Shown here: positions 17,554-26,469 of the stretch, in pieces | How the letters are laid out: every line of letters starts with the position of its first letter | Position numbering within the stretch: position 1 is the first letter of the stretch | Assembly: GCF_001598555.1 (NCBI RefSeq) | Contig: NZ_BCZE01000001.1 | Span: forward strand, 199,980-263,979 | DNA length: 64,000 nt | Direction: 5' to 3' | DNA from: Novosphingobium rosa NBRC 15208 | Lineage (GTDB): Bacteria; Pseudomonadota; Alphaproteobacteria; Sphingomonadales; Sphingomonadaceae | Program-made: the position numbers and the translations under genes | Notes under the pieces: model-generated | Database searches by the model: none | Told to the model about the DNA's origin: nothing | What the model saw: only the letters and a program-made list of their open reading frames with translations

Positions 17554-18411
17554 TTACGCCAGTGCCAGGCCGGGCTGCGCCTTGCGCCAGACGGTCAGCA
17601 GCGGCGTCACGAAGACCACCAGCGCCATCGTCATGGCAAGGCTGGCATTCAACCCCTCGGGCGATCCGCCCCATAAGGCCGATCCCGCCAGATCGAGATC
17701 GACCACCGCGCCAAAACCGCCCACACCGGGATTGGGATCGAGGCCCAGCAGCACTTGCTCGGCGGCATTCCAGGCGAAATGCGCGCCAACGGCGCTGGCC
17801 ATGCCGCCCCCGCGCAAGGCGAGCAGGCCAAACCAGATCCCGCCGAGCAGCAGATTGGTCAGCGTGACCGCCGACCGCGCCTCGCCCAGACAATGGACCA
17901 GCGCAAAGATGGCAGCGGTGATCATCACGGCCAGCGGACCGCCCCACGACCGCTCCAGCACCGGTTGCATCCAGCCCCGGAAATACATCTCCTCGGCCAC
18001 GACCTGAAGCAGCACCACGCCCAGTCCCGCCAGCAGCAGCTTTGGATCGGCATGCGCGCCGCCCGGCACGACGGTTCCGGCCAGCCAGGCGTAAGCCGCC
18101 GCCAGCAGCAGCCCGGCCAGACCAAGGCTCAGCCCGAAGGCAAAGCCTCGCCATGGCCGGGGCCCCAACAGCGATCCCGCGCGGCTCAACCATGCCCCGG
18201 CCACGGCAACAACCAGCATGGCGCCTGAAACGATGATCGTGAACAGCGCCTCAAGCGCGGCATCCGACGGGCCGCCCGAAAGGAGCACATCCGTCAGCCT
18301 TGTGGCCAGCGGGGGGCCAAAGCGCAGAATCGCCACCATCGCCAGCGTGCCAACCACCAGCACGCCCCCGGCGCGAAGGTGATGTTTGTCCCGCCGAGAT
18401 GCCGTCAGCAT
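17554..18411 (-). CDS. CPBP-family intramembrane glutamic endopeptidase
   Basis: A 285-residue polytopic membrane protein with about eight hydrophobic stretches. The CPBP (Abi/Rce1-like) motifs are present in order: EEMYFRGWM with the paired glutamates and arginine, then FALVH, then HFAWNAAEQ. These residues form the intramembrane active site. Substrates of bacterial members are mostly unknown. The stop codon directly abuts the stop of the M23 gene with no base between them, so the two converge with no room for a terminator outside coding sequence. Confidence 0.88.
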   Translation of the reverse strand: MLTASRRDKHHLRAGGVLVVGTLAMVAILRFGPPLATRLTDVLLSGGPSDAALEALFTIIVSGAMLVVAVAGAWLSRAGSLLGPRPWRGFAFGLSLGLAGLLLAAAYAWLAGTVVPGGAHADPKLLLAGLGVVLLQVVAEEMYFRGWMQPVLERSWGGPLAVMITAAIFALVHCLGEARSAVTLTNLLLGGIWFGLLALRGGGMASAVGAHFAWNAAEQVLLGLDPNPGVGGFGAVVDLDLAGSALWGGSPEGLNASLAMTMALVVFVTPLLTVWRKAQPGLALA

Positions 18412-18571
18412 GGCGCAACATCCATCAGCCGGGTGTCACGGCGAGAAGGAAGAACAGGCATCTGATCTCCTGACTTTATCGAGCGTCGACGCTTGTTTAG
18501 CCACGGATCGCGCGATCTGCAATTTCCGCAAGCCTGCCCGCCCCCTCCCATCACGCCGCGCAAACGCCCTC

Positions 18572-18600
18572 TTGACAAGATATGTTATAACATCAATCAA
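18572..18600 (+). promoter_or_regulatory. Probable promoter with Zur-type operator
   Basis: A consensus -35 hexamer TTGACA at 18572-18577 is followed by a perfect 12-base palindrome ATGTTATAACAT at 18582-18593. The palindrome sits where it would cover the spacer of a promoter feeding the TonB receptor gene at 18623. The 15 bases 18579-18593 equal the first 15 of the 18-base Zur signal GATATGTTATAACATATC that I recall being described for the Rhodobacter group. A zinc-loaded Zur dimer here would block transcription. The operator identity is inference from that match. Confidence 0.72.
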
Positions 18601-18622
18601 GCGCGCAAATCAGGGGGTTCGC

Positions 18623-20929
18623 ATGATCTTTGCATATCCGTCACGCCCGGCACGCCGCCGGGCCTATTTCAACCATGCCTCGCGTCTGGCGCTGCTGGCC
18701 GGGCTCACGCTGGGCACGATCTCGCCCGCACTGGCGGATGAAACGCCCGGTGATGACACACGCGCCGACATCCGCGTCGATGGCCGCCGCGAGCAGACCC
18801 TCGCCCGCCCCGCCGAAGCCATCGGCGCCACCATCGACGCCGGCATGCTGGAGCGCGCCAACACCATCACCGCCGAGGATGCGCTGCGCTATCTGCCCAA
18901 CATCCAGCTGCGCCAGCGCTACATCGGCGACACCGGCAGCGCCGTGACGGTGCGCGGCACCAGCGGTTTCCAGACGGCCCGCGTGCTGGTCACGCTCGAT
19001 GGCGTTCCGATCAGCAATTTTCTGGGCAACACCTATGTCTATGCACCCTTGTGGGGCATGGTCGCGCCCGACGAGATCGAGAGCGTCGATGCCTCCTACG
19101 GCCCCTTCTCGGCGCGCTATGGCGGCGGCACGATGGGCGCGGGCATCTTCATCCAGACCCGCATGCCCCAGAAGCTGGAGGCCGGTGTCGACCTCACTTA
19201 CGGCAATCAGGATTTCAACGCCCAGAAGAGCAGCGACAGCCTGAACACATGGCGCATCCAGTCGCATATCGGCGACCGGCACGGCAATCTGTCATGGATG
19301 CTCTATCAGGACCATCTGAGCAGTCAGGGCCAGCCGCTCTATTTCGCGGTGACGCCGGTGTCGGCGGGCACCAGCGCGGCGGGTACGCCGGTAGCGGGCG
19401 CGCTGCGCGACCGCGACGCCACCAACACCGACCGCTATCTGCTCGGCTCATCGGGCGTGACGGATACGCGCAGCGATCTGGTGAAAGGCAAGCTGGCATG
19501 GGATGCCGCGCCCACCACGCGGGTGATGCTGACCACCGCCTATCGCGATCTGCGCTATGACAGCCTTGCGCCCGAAACCTATCTCCGCGACGCGGCGGGC
19601 AATGGCGTCATCAGCGGCTCGGCGCAGATCGACGGGCGCGGCTATGCGCTCTCCAGCCTGCTCGGCCTGCGCAAGCAGGATGTGCAATTGCGCGATCTGC
19701 TCAGCGGCATCAGCCTCACCAGCCAGCTCACCCACCGCCTGCATGCGGAACTGAGCGCCTCAACCTACAATGTGCTGGGCGGCGAGACCCGGCAAGCCTA
19801 TCCGGCAGGCAATGGTGCTCAGGTGATCGCCACGGATGCTCAGGGCTGGGCCAATGCGGCGGCGCGTTTTGCCTGGGATGTGGCCAAGCGCAACCAGATC
19901 GGCTTCGGCGGCGATTACGCGCAATACTGGACCCAGACCAGCACCTGGAACTCCACCGACTGGCTGAACGGCGCCCGCTCCAGCTTCGCCGAACGCTCGG
20001 GCGGCAAGTCGGAAACCTTCGGCCTCTATGGCGAGGACCGCTGGACCATCACCCCCACGCTGACCCTCACCGCCGGCTTGCGCTACGACCACTGGCGCGC
20101 CTTCGACGGACAACGCACCACCACCGCCAGCGCGCTGATCTATCCCTCGCGCGCGGGCAGCGGCTGGTCGCCCAAGGGCGTGCTGCGCTGGGCGCCCGCC
20201 AAAGGCTGGGCGGTGCAGTTGCGCGCGGCGCAGGCATGGCGCTTCCCCACCGTCACCGAACTGTTCCAGTCGGCCAGCAGCGGCGGTGTTCTGGTGCAGA
20301 GCGACCCTCACCTCAAGCCCGAACACGCCACCACCTTCGATCTGGGCACCACCCGCGACATGACGCTGGCGGGAGGCACGCTGAGCCTTGGCGCCACGCT
20401 GTTCCATGAGCGGGTGAGCAACACGCTCTACAACCAGCAGAACGCCTTCACCGGCGCGACCTATTACCAGAACATCGGCCTTGTCCGCACGCGCGGCGTG
20501 GAGCTGTCGGCCACCGGGCGGCATCTGTTCGATGGTTTGCTCGATCTGGACGGCGCTTTTGCGTGGCAAGGCGGCAAGATTCTCCAGAACGCCAATCTGC
20601 CGGCCAGCATGGGCAAGGAAATGCCCCGCGTGCCGCGCATCCGCTGGAACCTACTGGCCACGCTGCATCCGGTCGAGAAGGTCGATGCCACAGTGGGCGT
20701 GCGGCACGAAGGCGCGCAGTTCAGCGATCTGCTGAACAGCGACGGGCGGCGCGGCGGTTTCGGTTATGCCGATGCCTATACCTTTGTCGAGGCGCGGTTG
20801 GGGGTACATATCACCCGCCAGCTTCAGGCCAGCGTGGGCGTGGACAATCTGTTCAACCAGATCCGCTACATCTACCATCCTTATCCGGGCCGCACGGTGT
20901 TCCTCGCCCTGAAGTGGCGCGCGCAGTGA
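18623..20929 (+). CDS. TonB-dependent outer-membrane receptor, probable zinc-regulated
   Basis: A 768-residue receptor. An AGGGGG ribosome binding site precedes the ATG at 18623. A signal peptide (about 1-42, ending SPALA) is followed by a plug domain (about 55-175: DALRYLPNIQLRQRYIG, VRGTSGFQTARVLVTLDGVPI, YGPFSARYGGGTMGA) and a 22-strand barrel ending in the aromatic terminus FLALKWRAQ. The Zur-type box upstream and the downstream ABC genes suggest uptake of zinc or a zinc chelate across the outer membrane, energised by TonB. It is the first gene of a four-gene operon whose later members overlap by a few bases. The substrate is inferred from regulation only. Confidence 0.9.
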   Translation: MIFAYPSRPARRRAYFNHASRLALLAGLTLGTISPALADETPGDDTRADIRVDGRREQTLARPAEAIGATIDAGMLERANTITAEDALRYLPNIQLRQRYIGDTGSAVTVRGTSGFQTARVLVTLDGVPISNFLGNTYVYAPLWGMVAPDEIESVDASYGPFSARYGGGTMGAGIFIQTRMPQKLEAGVDLTYGNQDFNAQKSSDSLNTWRIQSHIGDRHGNLSWMLYQDHLSSQGQPLYFAVTPVSAGTSAAGTPVAGALRDRDATNTDRYLLGSSGVTDTRSDLVKGKLAWDAAPTTRVMLTTAYRDLRYDSLAPETYLRDAAGNGVISGSAQIDGRGYALSSLLGLRKQDVQLRDLLSGISLTSQLTHRLHAELSASTYNVLGGETRQAYPAGNGAQVIATDAQGWANAAARFAWDVAKRNQIGFGGDYAQYWTQTSTWNSTDWLNGARSSFAERSGGKSETFGLYGEDRWTITPTLTLTAGLRYDHWRAFDGQRTTTASALIYPSRAGSGWSPKGVLRWAPAKGWAVQLRAAQAWRFPTVTELFQSASSGGVLVQSDPHLKPEHATTFDLGTTRDMTLAGGTLSLGATLFHERVSNTLYNQQNAFTGATYYQNIGLVRTRGVELSATGRHLFDGLLDLDGAFAWQGGKILQNANLPASMGKEMPRVPRIRWNLLATLHPVEKVDATVGVRHEGAQFSDLLNSDGRRGGFGYADAYTFVEARLGVHITRQLQASVGVDNLFNQIRYIYHPYPGRTVFLALKWRAQ

Positions 20930-20943
20930 ACAATTGGGTGAGC

Positions 20944-21636
20944 ATGGCGCCGCCTCTGGCGCTGACGCAGGTTTGCAAAAGCTTTGGCGGGCATCGCGTG
21001 CTCGACAGGCTGGACCTTCAGGTCGAGCCCGGCGAGGTGGTGGCATTGCTGGGCCGCAATGGCGCGGGCAAGACCACCACGCTCAACCTTGCGCTGGGTT
21101 TCGAGCAAGCTGACAGCGGCCTCGTCGCGATTTGCGGCGAGGCCCCGGCCCAAGCCTGCGCGCACATGGCCTATCTGCCCGAACAGGTGGCGCTCTATCC
21201 CCATCTCTCGGGATTGGAGAACCTGCGTTACTTCACCGCACTGGCGGGGCTGAGGCTGTCCAAACCGGACGCCGCCGCCCTGCTGGCCGAGGCGGGCCTG
21301 CCGCCGGAAGCCTGCCAGCGCCGCGCCAGCGCCTATTCCAAGGGAATGCGCCAGAAGTTGGGGATCGCCATCGCTCTGGCACGACGCTGCCCGCTGCTGC
21401 TGCTCGACGAGCCCGGCTCGGGCCTCGATCCGCTGGCGATGGAGGAGCTGGGCGCGCTGGTCCGCCGCGTGGCGGCGCGCGGCACGGGCGTGCTGGTGGT
21501 CTCGCATGATCTCTTCGGCCTGAAACCCATGGCCAACCGCGCCGTGGTGCTGGAAAGCGGCAAGATCGGCCAAAGCTTCGATCCGCGCCATGCCGATGCC
21601 GCCGCGCTGCTCTCCTTCTATGGCGCGGCTTCATGA
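20944..21636 (+). CDS. ABC transporter ATP-binding protein
   Basis: A 230-residue ATPase with Walker A GRNGAGKTT near residue 37, a signature-loop region YSKGMRQKL, Walker B LLLLDEPGSGLDP and the switch histidine in VVSHD. The signature motif YSKGMRQ is the form seen in CcmA/NatA-type and DUF3526-linked ABC proteins. The ATG at 20944 is chosen; a GTG at 20926 overlapping the receptor stop is an alternative. It is followed by two permease genes through ATGA overlaps, so it should power that heterodimer. No periplasmic binding-protein gene is present. Confidence 0.88.
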   Translation: MAPPLALTQVCKSFGGHRVLDRLDLQVEPGEVVALLGRNGAGKTTTLNLALGFEQADSGLVAICGEAPAQACAHMAYLPEQVALYPHLSGLENLRYFTALAGLRLSKPDAAALLAEAGLPPEACQRRASAYSKGMRQKLGIAIALARRCPLLLLDEPGSGLDPLAMEELGALVRRVAARGTGVLVVSHDLFGLKPMANRAVVLESGKIGQSFDPRHADAAALLSFYGAAS

Positions 21637-22964
21637 TGCGCGCCGAGGCGCTGCTGATGCTGCGCAACCGTGCGCTATGCCTGATGCTGGCGGTGCTGGC
21701 CGCGCTGCTGCTCGGCACCGGCCTGACCACCCTGCGCGACCATGCCCTCACCGCACAAACCTTCGCGCAAACCGGGCAAGCCGAACGCGACCGCTGGCTC
21801 CATCAAAGCGCCAAGACCCCCCATCGCGCCGCGCATTTCGGCCTCTGGGTGTTTCGCGCGCCCGCACCGCTTTCGGCGCTCGATCCGGGCACCGATCCCT
21901 TTGTGGGGCGCATGCTGCGGGTCGAGGCGCATCATCCCGATGATCCGCTGTTTCTCTCCGCGCTGGACGAAGGCCCGTTCCATCGCGCCGGGGCCTCCAC
22001 CATGGGTGATATGGTCGCGCTGTTCGTGCCTTTGGCCGCGCTGCTGCTGGGCTTCGCCAGCTTTGCGGCGGATCGCGAGAGCGGGCGACTGCGCATGATG
22101 ATCGGCGCGGGCGGGCCATTGCCGCGCATCGCTGGCCTGCGTTTCGCGATACGCCTGGCGCTGTTGGCGATGGCCACGGGTCTGCCCATGCTGGCCGTCG
22201 GGCTGATCGTTGGCGGCGCCATCATGCAGCTGCTCGCCATGCTGCTGGCGGCGCTGGCCTATGGCGCCATCTTTCTGGCCATCGGCATGGCGGTCTCGCT
22301 GAGCGCGCCGGGCAGCCGCGCCGCGCTGGCCCTGCTGCTGGCCTTGTGGGTGATGCTTTGCGTGCTGGTGCCGCGCCTGACCACCGCCGCTGTCGAGACC
22401 GCTTTGCCCACGCCCTCACACACCGCGCTGCTCGACGAAGCCGCAGCGATCAACCGCGCCTACAACACGCCCGAGGCCGCCGCCGCGCGCAAGCAGCAGC
22501 TTATGGCGCAGGGCGGGCATATGGATGTCGGCGGGGCGATGCTCTACAGCCGCGACCATCACGACAATGCCGCCTATGACGCCAGCCTTGCCCGCATGAC
22601 GACCCGGTTGCGGCAACAGGATGGCTGGCTGACCATGGCGGGCCTCGCCTCGCCCCTGCTGCCCTTCCAGCTCGCCAGCGACACGCTGGCCCACAGCAGC
22701 GCGAGCGATCAGGCCGCCTTCCTTCAGGCCGCCGAAGCCTATCGCCGCCGCATGTCCGATCTGATGAATCTGGATCTGCGCGCCCATCCCGTCGCCGCCG
22801 GGCAGAGCTATCGCGCCGGGCCAGCGCTTTTCGCTGCCCTGCCACCTTTTACGGTGCCGCAAGCCAGCATGATCGGCCTGCTCTGGCCGCTTGCGCTGCT
22901 GGCCCTGTGGCTGATCGCCAGCCTGCTGTTCCTTCGCGCCACCATCCGGAGGCTTCGCCCATGA
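21633..22964 (+). CDS. ABC transporter permease, DUF3526-like (first of two)
   Basis: A 443-residue membrane protein. One N-terminal span (about 12-30) is followed by a large extracytoplasmic insertion (about 35-125), then a block of five or so spans (about 128-255), a second soluble stretch and a final span near the C-terminus. This layout, and the similarity to the next gene, fit the ABC-2-related DUF3526 permeases. The insertions contain histidine-rich patches (HHPDD, RDHHDN) that could touch a metal, though this is speculative. It overlaps the ATPase gene and the next permease gene by ATGA. Confidence 0.8.
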   Translation: MMRAEALLMLRNRALCLMLAVLAALLLGTGLTTLRDHALTAQTFAQTGQAERDRWLHQSAKTPHRAAHFGLWVFRAPAPLSALDPGTDPFVGRMLRVEAHHPDDPLFLSALDEGPFHRAGASTMGDMVALFVPLAALLLGFASFAADRESGRLRMMIGAGGPLPRIAGLRFAIRLALLAMATGLPMLAVGLIVGGAIMQLLAMLLAALAYGAIFLAIGMAVSLSAPGSRAALALLLALWVMLCVLVPRLTTAAVETALPTPSHTALLDEAAAINRAYNTPEAAAARKQQLMAQGGHMDVGGAMLYSRDHHDNAAYDASLARMTTRLRQQDGWLTMAGLASPLLPFQLASDTLAHSSASDQAAFLQAAEAYRRRMSDLMNLDLRAHPVAAGQSYRAGPALFAALPPFTVPQASMIGLLWPLALLALWLIASLLFLRATIRRLRP

Positions 22965-24397
22965 TCGCGCTGATCCAGATTGAAATCCGGATGCTGGCCA
23001 CGAGGCGGCTGAACTGGGCCATCGGCGCCCTGCTGTTGCTGGCCATGCTGATCGCCACGGCCAGCGGCCACCAGCAGGCCCGAAGCCGCCAGCGCGAGAT
23101 CGCCCATGCGCAGAGCGAAACCGCCGCCGCCAAGGCGCAGGCCCGCGCCATCGCAGCCCGACCCGACCGGCCGCCCGAACAATATCGCAATCCCTCCGAT
23201 CCCTATGGCTATCTGTTCTATTTCGCGCGGCCGCACGCGTTTCGCGCCCTCTCCCCGCTGGCCCTGATCGCCACCGGAGACAGCGATCTGCTGCCCTCGG
23301 TGATCGCCATCACCCCCGGCCATGCCGATGCGCGCGGAGCGGCGACGGTGACCAACCCCCGGCTGGCCCGGATCGGGCGTTTCGATCTGGCCTTCGTGCT
23401 GGTCTACCTGGTGCCGCTGGCGCTGATCGCCATGGCCGGCACGGTCATTTCCGCAGAGCGCGAAGGCGGCCAGTTGCCCCTGCTGCGCGCACAACCGGCA
23501 GGGCTGGGGCGGATTGCCCTGGCGCGTTTCGCCGCGCTGGCAGTGGTGACCATCCCCGCCACGCTGACGATGCTGTGGCTGGTTCTGGGCTTGGCGGGGG
23601 CAGTCCATGCCGCATCGTCGAGCATGCTGGCTGTGCTCAGCCTCGATCTGGCCGGGTTCATGCTGTTCTGGCTGGCGCTGGCGGGCTGTGCGGCGGGGCT
23701 GCGGATCACCTGCAGCGCCAGCCTCACCGGCCTGTTGCTGATCTGGGCGGTGATGGGCTTTGTGGCGCCGTTGGCCTGCGGCTGGTGGGCGGGACTTTCG
23801 GCCCCTTCACGCCTTCAGGCTATTCAAACCTCACGAGACGTCGCTGCCCGCTTCGATGCCGATGCCGCGGGGCAGACCAGCCTCTGGCTGAAGCGCCATG
23901 CCCCCAACCTCCCGCCCGAGGCCAGCCAGCACGCCGATCTGCAACGTCTGGCGCTTGACGGGCTGACCACCGAGGCGCTGGCCTCCTACGCCCGCGCCGC
24001 TCGGCACTATGACCGGGATGCCGCGCTCTGGCAGGAGCGGCTGGCCCCCGCCTCGCCCATGCTGCTGCTGGACCAGGCGCTGCTGACTGCCGCCGGGCAA
24101 GGCCGCCGCGACAGCCTGCGCCTGACCGAGCAGGCCGACCGCCATGCGCTCGATCTCGAGACGCGTTTCACCCCAGCAATTCTGGCGGCCTCGCAAGAAC
24201 AGCAAGCCGGATCCGATGGTGGCCGGGCGGAACAGCGCTATGAAAACTGGAGCAGCGATCCGGTAATTCAGCCCGACCTTCGCCGCGCCCCCTGCCGGGC
24301 CCTGCTGCTATGGGCTGTGCTGGCCACTCTGGTGGCATGGGCCTTGTGGCATATGCCGCGCCGGATTGCGGGCGGGAGAACAGGCGCATGGGCTTAA
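22961..24397 (+). CDS. ABC transporter permease, DUF3526-like (second of two)
   Basis: A 478-residue paralogue of the preceding permease with the same plan: an N-terminal span (about 18-40), a soluble extracytoplasmic region containing DPYGYLFYFARPHAF and LLPSVIAITPG, a central group of spans (about 145-300), a second soluble region and a C-terminal span. The start at 22961 overlaps the upstream stop by ATGA. Two unequal permeases plus one ATPase would make a full transporter, but the direction of transport is not clear from sequence. Linkage to a Zur-type receptor argues for zinc-related import or for handling of a metallophore. Confidence 0.8.
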   Translation: MIALIQIEIRMLATRRLNWAIGALLLLAMLIATASGHQQARSRQREIAHAQSETAAAKAQARAIAARPDRPPEQYRNPSDPYGYLFYFARPHAFRALSPLALIATGDSDLLPSVIAITPGHADARGAATVTNPRLARIGRFDLAFVLVYLVPLALIAMAGTVISAEREGGQLPLLRAQPAGLGRIALARFAALAVVTIPATLTMLWLVLGLAGAVHAASSSMLAVLSLDLAGFMLFWLALAGCAAGLRITCSASLTGLLLIWAVMGFVAPLACGWWAGLSAPSRLQAIQTSRDVAARFDADAAGQTSLWLKRHAPNLPPEASQHADLQRLALDGLTTEALASYARAARHYDRDAALWQERLAPASPMLLLDQALLTAAGQGRRDSLRLTEQADRHALDLETRFTPAILAASQEQQAGSDGGRAEQRYENWSSDPVIQPDLRRAPCRALLLWAVLATLVAWALWHMPRRIAGGRTGAWA

Positions 24398-24437
24398 GGC
24401 CGGCAATGTTTGGCTTTCTCTCCCGATCATATGCGGA

Positions 24438-24489
24438 TTCAATGTGAACGGCCCTCCACTCGTCTCGCATTTCAACGCCGCTTCGTCCT
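24438..24489 (+). promoter_or_regulatory. Candidate KdpE (OmpR-family) binding region upstream of kdp
   Basis: TTCAACGC at 24471 is followed 11 bases later by a degenerate copy TTCGTCCT (24482), and a related TTCAATGT lies 33 bases upstream (24438), an exact multiple of 11. OmpR/PhoB-type regulators bind tandem half-sites on that spacing. The same TTCAACGC word occurs as an exact 11-base tandem just downstream of kdpE. Assignment to KdpE is inference. Confidence 0.45.
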
Positions 24490-24554
24490 AATGGGGCGAC
24501 TGCATCGGACCTGCCCGCGCCTTTTGCCCGGGCGGTCCAAGCAGGAGCACACCC

Positions 24555-24638
24555 ATGCAGGACATCCTCTGGATCGGCCTCTTCCTCGCCCTCTTGGCGG
24601 CCAGCCTTGGCTACACCGCCTTGTGCAACCGGGCTTGA
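24555..24638 (+). CDS. 27-residue single-span membrane peptide upstream of kdpF
   Basis: A short gene encoding a peptide that starts MQDILWIGLFLALLAASL and ends in LCNRA. Nearly the whole peptide is one hydrophobic helix with a charged end. A GCAGGAGC ribosome binding site lies ten bases upstream. It is followed after 13 bases by kdpF, so it is the first gene of the kdp transcript. Small proteins of this kind occur upstream of kdpF in other alphaproteobacteria as far as I recall. By analogy with KdpF it may stabilise the Kdp complex or have a regulatory role; there is no direct evidence. Confidence 0.7.
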   Translation: MQDILWIGLFLALLAASLGYTALCNRA

Positions 24639-24651
24639 GGGAGACACCACA

Positions 24652-24741
24652 ATGACACTCGACCTCTGGCTGGCGGGTTTCACCGCCATCGGCCTTCTCG
24701 TCTACCTCGTGGCCGTGCTTGCGCGGCCCGAGCGGTTCTAG
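24652..24741 (+). CDS. kdpF: KdpF, small stabilising subunit of the K+-transporting ATPase
   Basis: A 29-residue single-span peptide: MTLDLWLAGFTAIGLLVYL followed by VAVLARPERF. The C-terminal L-x-RPERF motif is the hallmark of KdpF, which packs against KdpA and stabilises the KdpFABC complex in the inner membrane. A GGGAGAC ribosome binding site precedes it and kdpA begins 12 bases after its stop. Confidence 0.9.
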   Translation: MTLDLWLAGFTAIGLLVYLVAVLARPERF

Positions 24742-24753
24742 GAGGGCGCCATC

Positions 24754-26457
24754 ATGACCTTCCAGGGATGGCTGCTGATTGCAGCCTTTGTCGGCATTTT
24801 GCTGGCGCTCACCAAGCCGATCGGGCTCTGGCTTTTCGCCCTGTATGAGGGGCGGCGCACGCCCCTTCACACCCTGCTGGGCCCGGTGGAGCGCGGCTTC
24901 TACCGGCTCTCGGGCATCGACCCGCAGGAGGATCAGAGCTGGCGCCGTTACGCCGTGCATATGCTGATTTTCAACGCCGCGCTGGGCCTGCTGACCTATG
25001 TGCTGCTCCGCACGCAGGCGCTGCTTCCCTTGAACCCTTCCGGTTATGCAGGGTTGAACGAGAACCTCTCCTTCAACACCGCGGTCAGCTTCACCACCAA
25101 CACCAACTGGCAGAGCTATGCGGGCGAGTCGACCATGTCGAACCTCTCCCAGATGCTGGCGCTGACCATTCACAACTTCCTCTCGGCGGCGACGGGCATC
25201 GCGCTGGCCTTCGCGCTGTTTCGCGGCTTTGCCCGGCGCGAGGCGAGCGGGATCGGCAATTTCTGGGCCGATATGACGCGGGTGACGCTGTATCTGCTGC
25301 TGCCGCTGTGCATGGCGCTGACGGTCTTCTACATCGCCAGCGGCGTGCCTCAGACGCTCGCCGGTGCGGTCGATGTCCATACGCTGGAAGGCGTGAAGCA
25401 GGCGCTGGCGCTGGGCCCGGTGGCATCGCAGGAAGCGATCAAGATGCTGGGCACCAATGGCGGCGGTTTCTTCAACGCCAACAGCGCCCATCCTTTCGAG
25501 AATCCCAATGCGCTCACCAATCTGGTGCAGATGCTTTCGATCTTCGCGATCGGCATGGGGCTGACCTATACGTTCGGCAAGGCCGTGGGCAACACGCGAC
25601 AGGGCTGGGCCATTCTGGCCGCGATGATGGCGATCTTTCTGGTGGGCATCACGGTGACCTATTGGCAGGAAGCCAATGGCACGCCGATGCTCCACACGCT
25701 GGGCGCCGCCGGCGGCAATATGGAGGGCAAGGAGGTGCGCTTCGGCATCGCCGCATCCTCCCTCTTCGCCGTGGTGACGACAGCGGCCAGCTGCGGCGCG
25801 GTCAATGCCATGCATGACAGCTTTACCGCTCTGGGCGGGCTGGTCCCGCTGTTCAACATGCAGCTTGGCGAGGTTGTCGTGGGCGGCGTGGGCGCGGGCA
25901 TATATGGCTTCCTGCTCTTCGCCATTCTGGCGGTCTTCGTGGCGGGCCTGATGGTGGGCCGCACCCCCGAATATGTCGGCAAGAAGATCGAAAGCCGCGA
26001 AGTGAAGCTCTCGGTGCTGGCGATTGCCGTGCTGCCGCTGGTGATCCTGGGCATGACGGCGATTGCCTCGGTGCTGCCAGCGGGTCTGGCCGGGCCTCTG
26101 AACAAGGGCCCGCATGGCTTTAGCGAGATCCTCTACGCCTTCACCAGCGCGGTGGCCAACAATGGCTCAGCCTTTGCCGGGATCAGCGCCAACACGCCTT
26201 TCTACAATGGCATGCTGGGCGTGGCGATGTGGATCGGGCGCTTCTTCATCATCATCCCGATGCTGGCCGTGGCGGGCAGTCTGGCCGCCAAGAAGCACAC
26301 GCCCGAAAGCGCCGGCAGCTTCCCCACCACCGGCCTGCTGTGGACGGGGCTGCTGGTCGGCATCATCGTGATCGTCGGCGGGCTAACCTTCCTGCCCGGC
26401 CTCGCGCTTGGTCCTATCGCCGATCATCTCGCGATGATCCGTGGTCAGCTCTTTTAA
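24754..26457 (+). CDS. kdpA: KdpA, K+-translocating subunit
   Basis: A 567-residue polytopic protein related to K+ channels, with four selectivity-filter-like repeats. The conserved segments [33 protein letters not shown] and [11 protein letters not shown] are all visible. It selects and moves K+ in the high-affinity Kdp pump, driven by KdpB. A strong GGAGGGC site precedes the ATG. The length is normal for the family. Confidence 0.97.
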   Translation: MTFQGWLLIAAFVGILLALTKPIGLWLFALYEGRRTPLHTLLGPVERGFYRLSGIDPQEDQSWRRYAVHMLIFNAALGLLTYVLLRTQALLPLNPSGYAGLNENLSFNTAVSFTTNTNWQSYAGESTMSNLSQMLALTIHNFLSAATGIALAFALFRGFARREASGIGNFWADMTRVTLYLLLPLCMALTVFYIASGVPQTLAGAVDVHTLEGVKQALALGPVASQEAIKMLGTNGGGFFNANSAHPFENPNALTNLVQMLSIFAIGMGLTYTFGKAVGNTRQGWAILAAMMAIFLVGITVTYWQEANGTPMLHTLGAAGGNMEGKEVRFGIAASSLFAVVTTAASCGAVNAMHDSFTALGGLVPLFNMQLGEVVVGGVGAGIYGFLLFAILAVFVAGLMVGRTPEYVGKKIESREVKLSVLAIAVLPLVILGMTAIASVLPAGLAGPLNKGPHGFSEILYAFTSAVANNGSAFAGISANTPFYNGMLGVAMWIGRFFIIIPMLAVAGSLAAKKHTPESAGSFPTTGLLWTGLLVGIIVIVGGLTFLPGLALGPIADHLAMIRGQLF

Positions 26458-26469
26458 GGAGTGCGGCAG

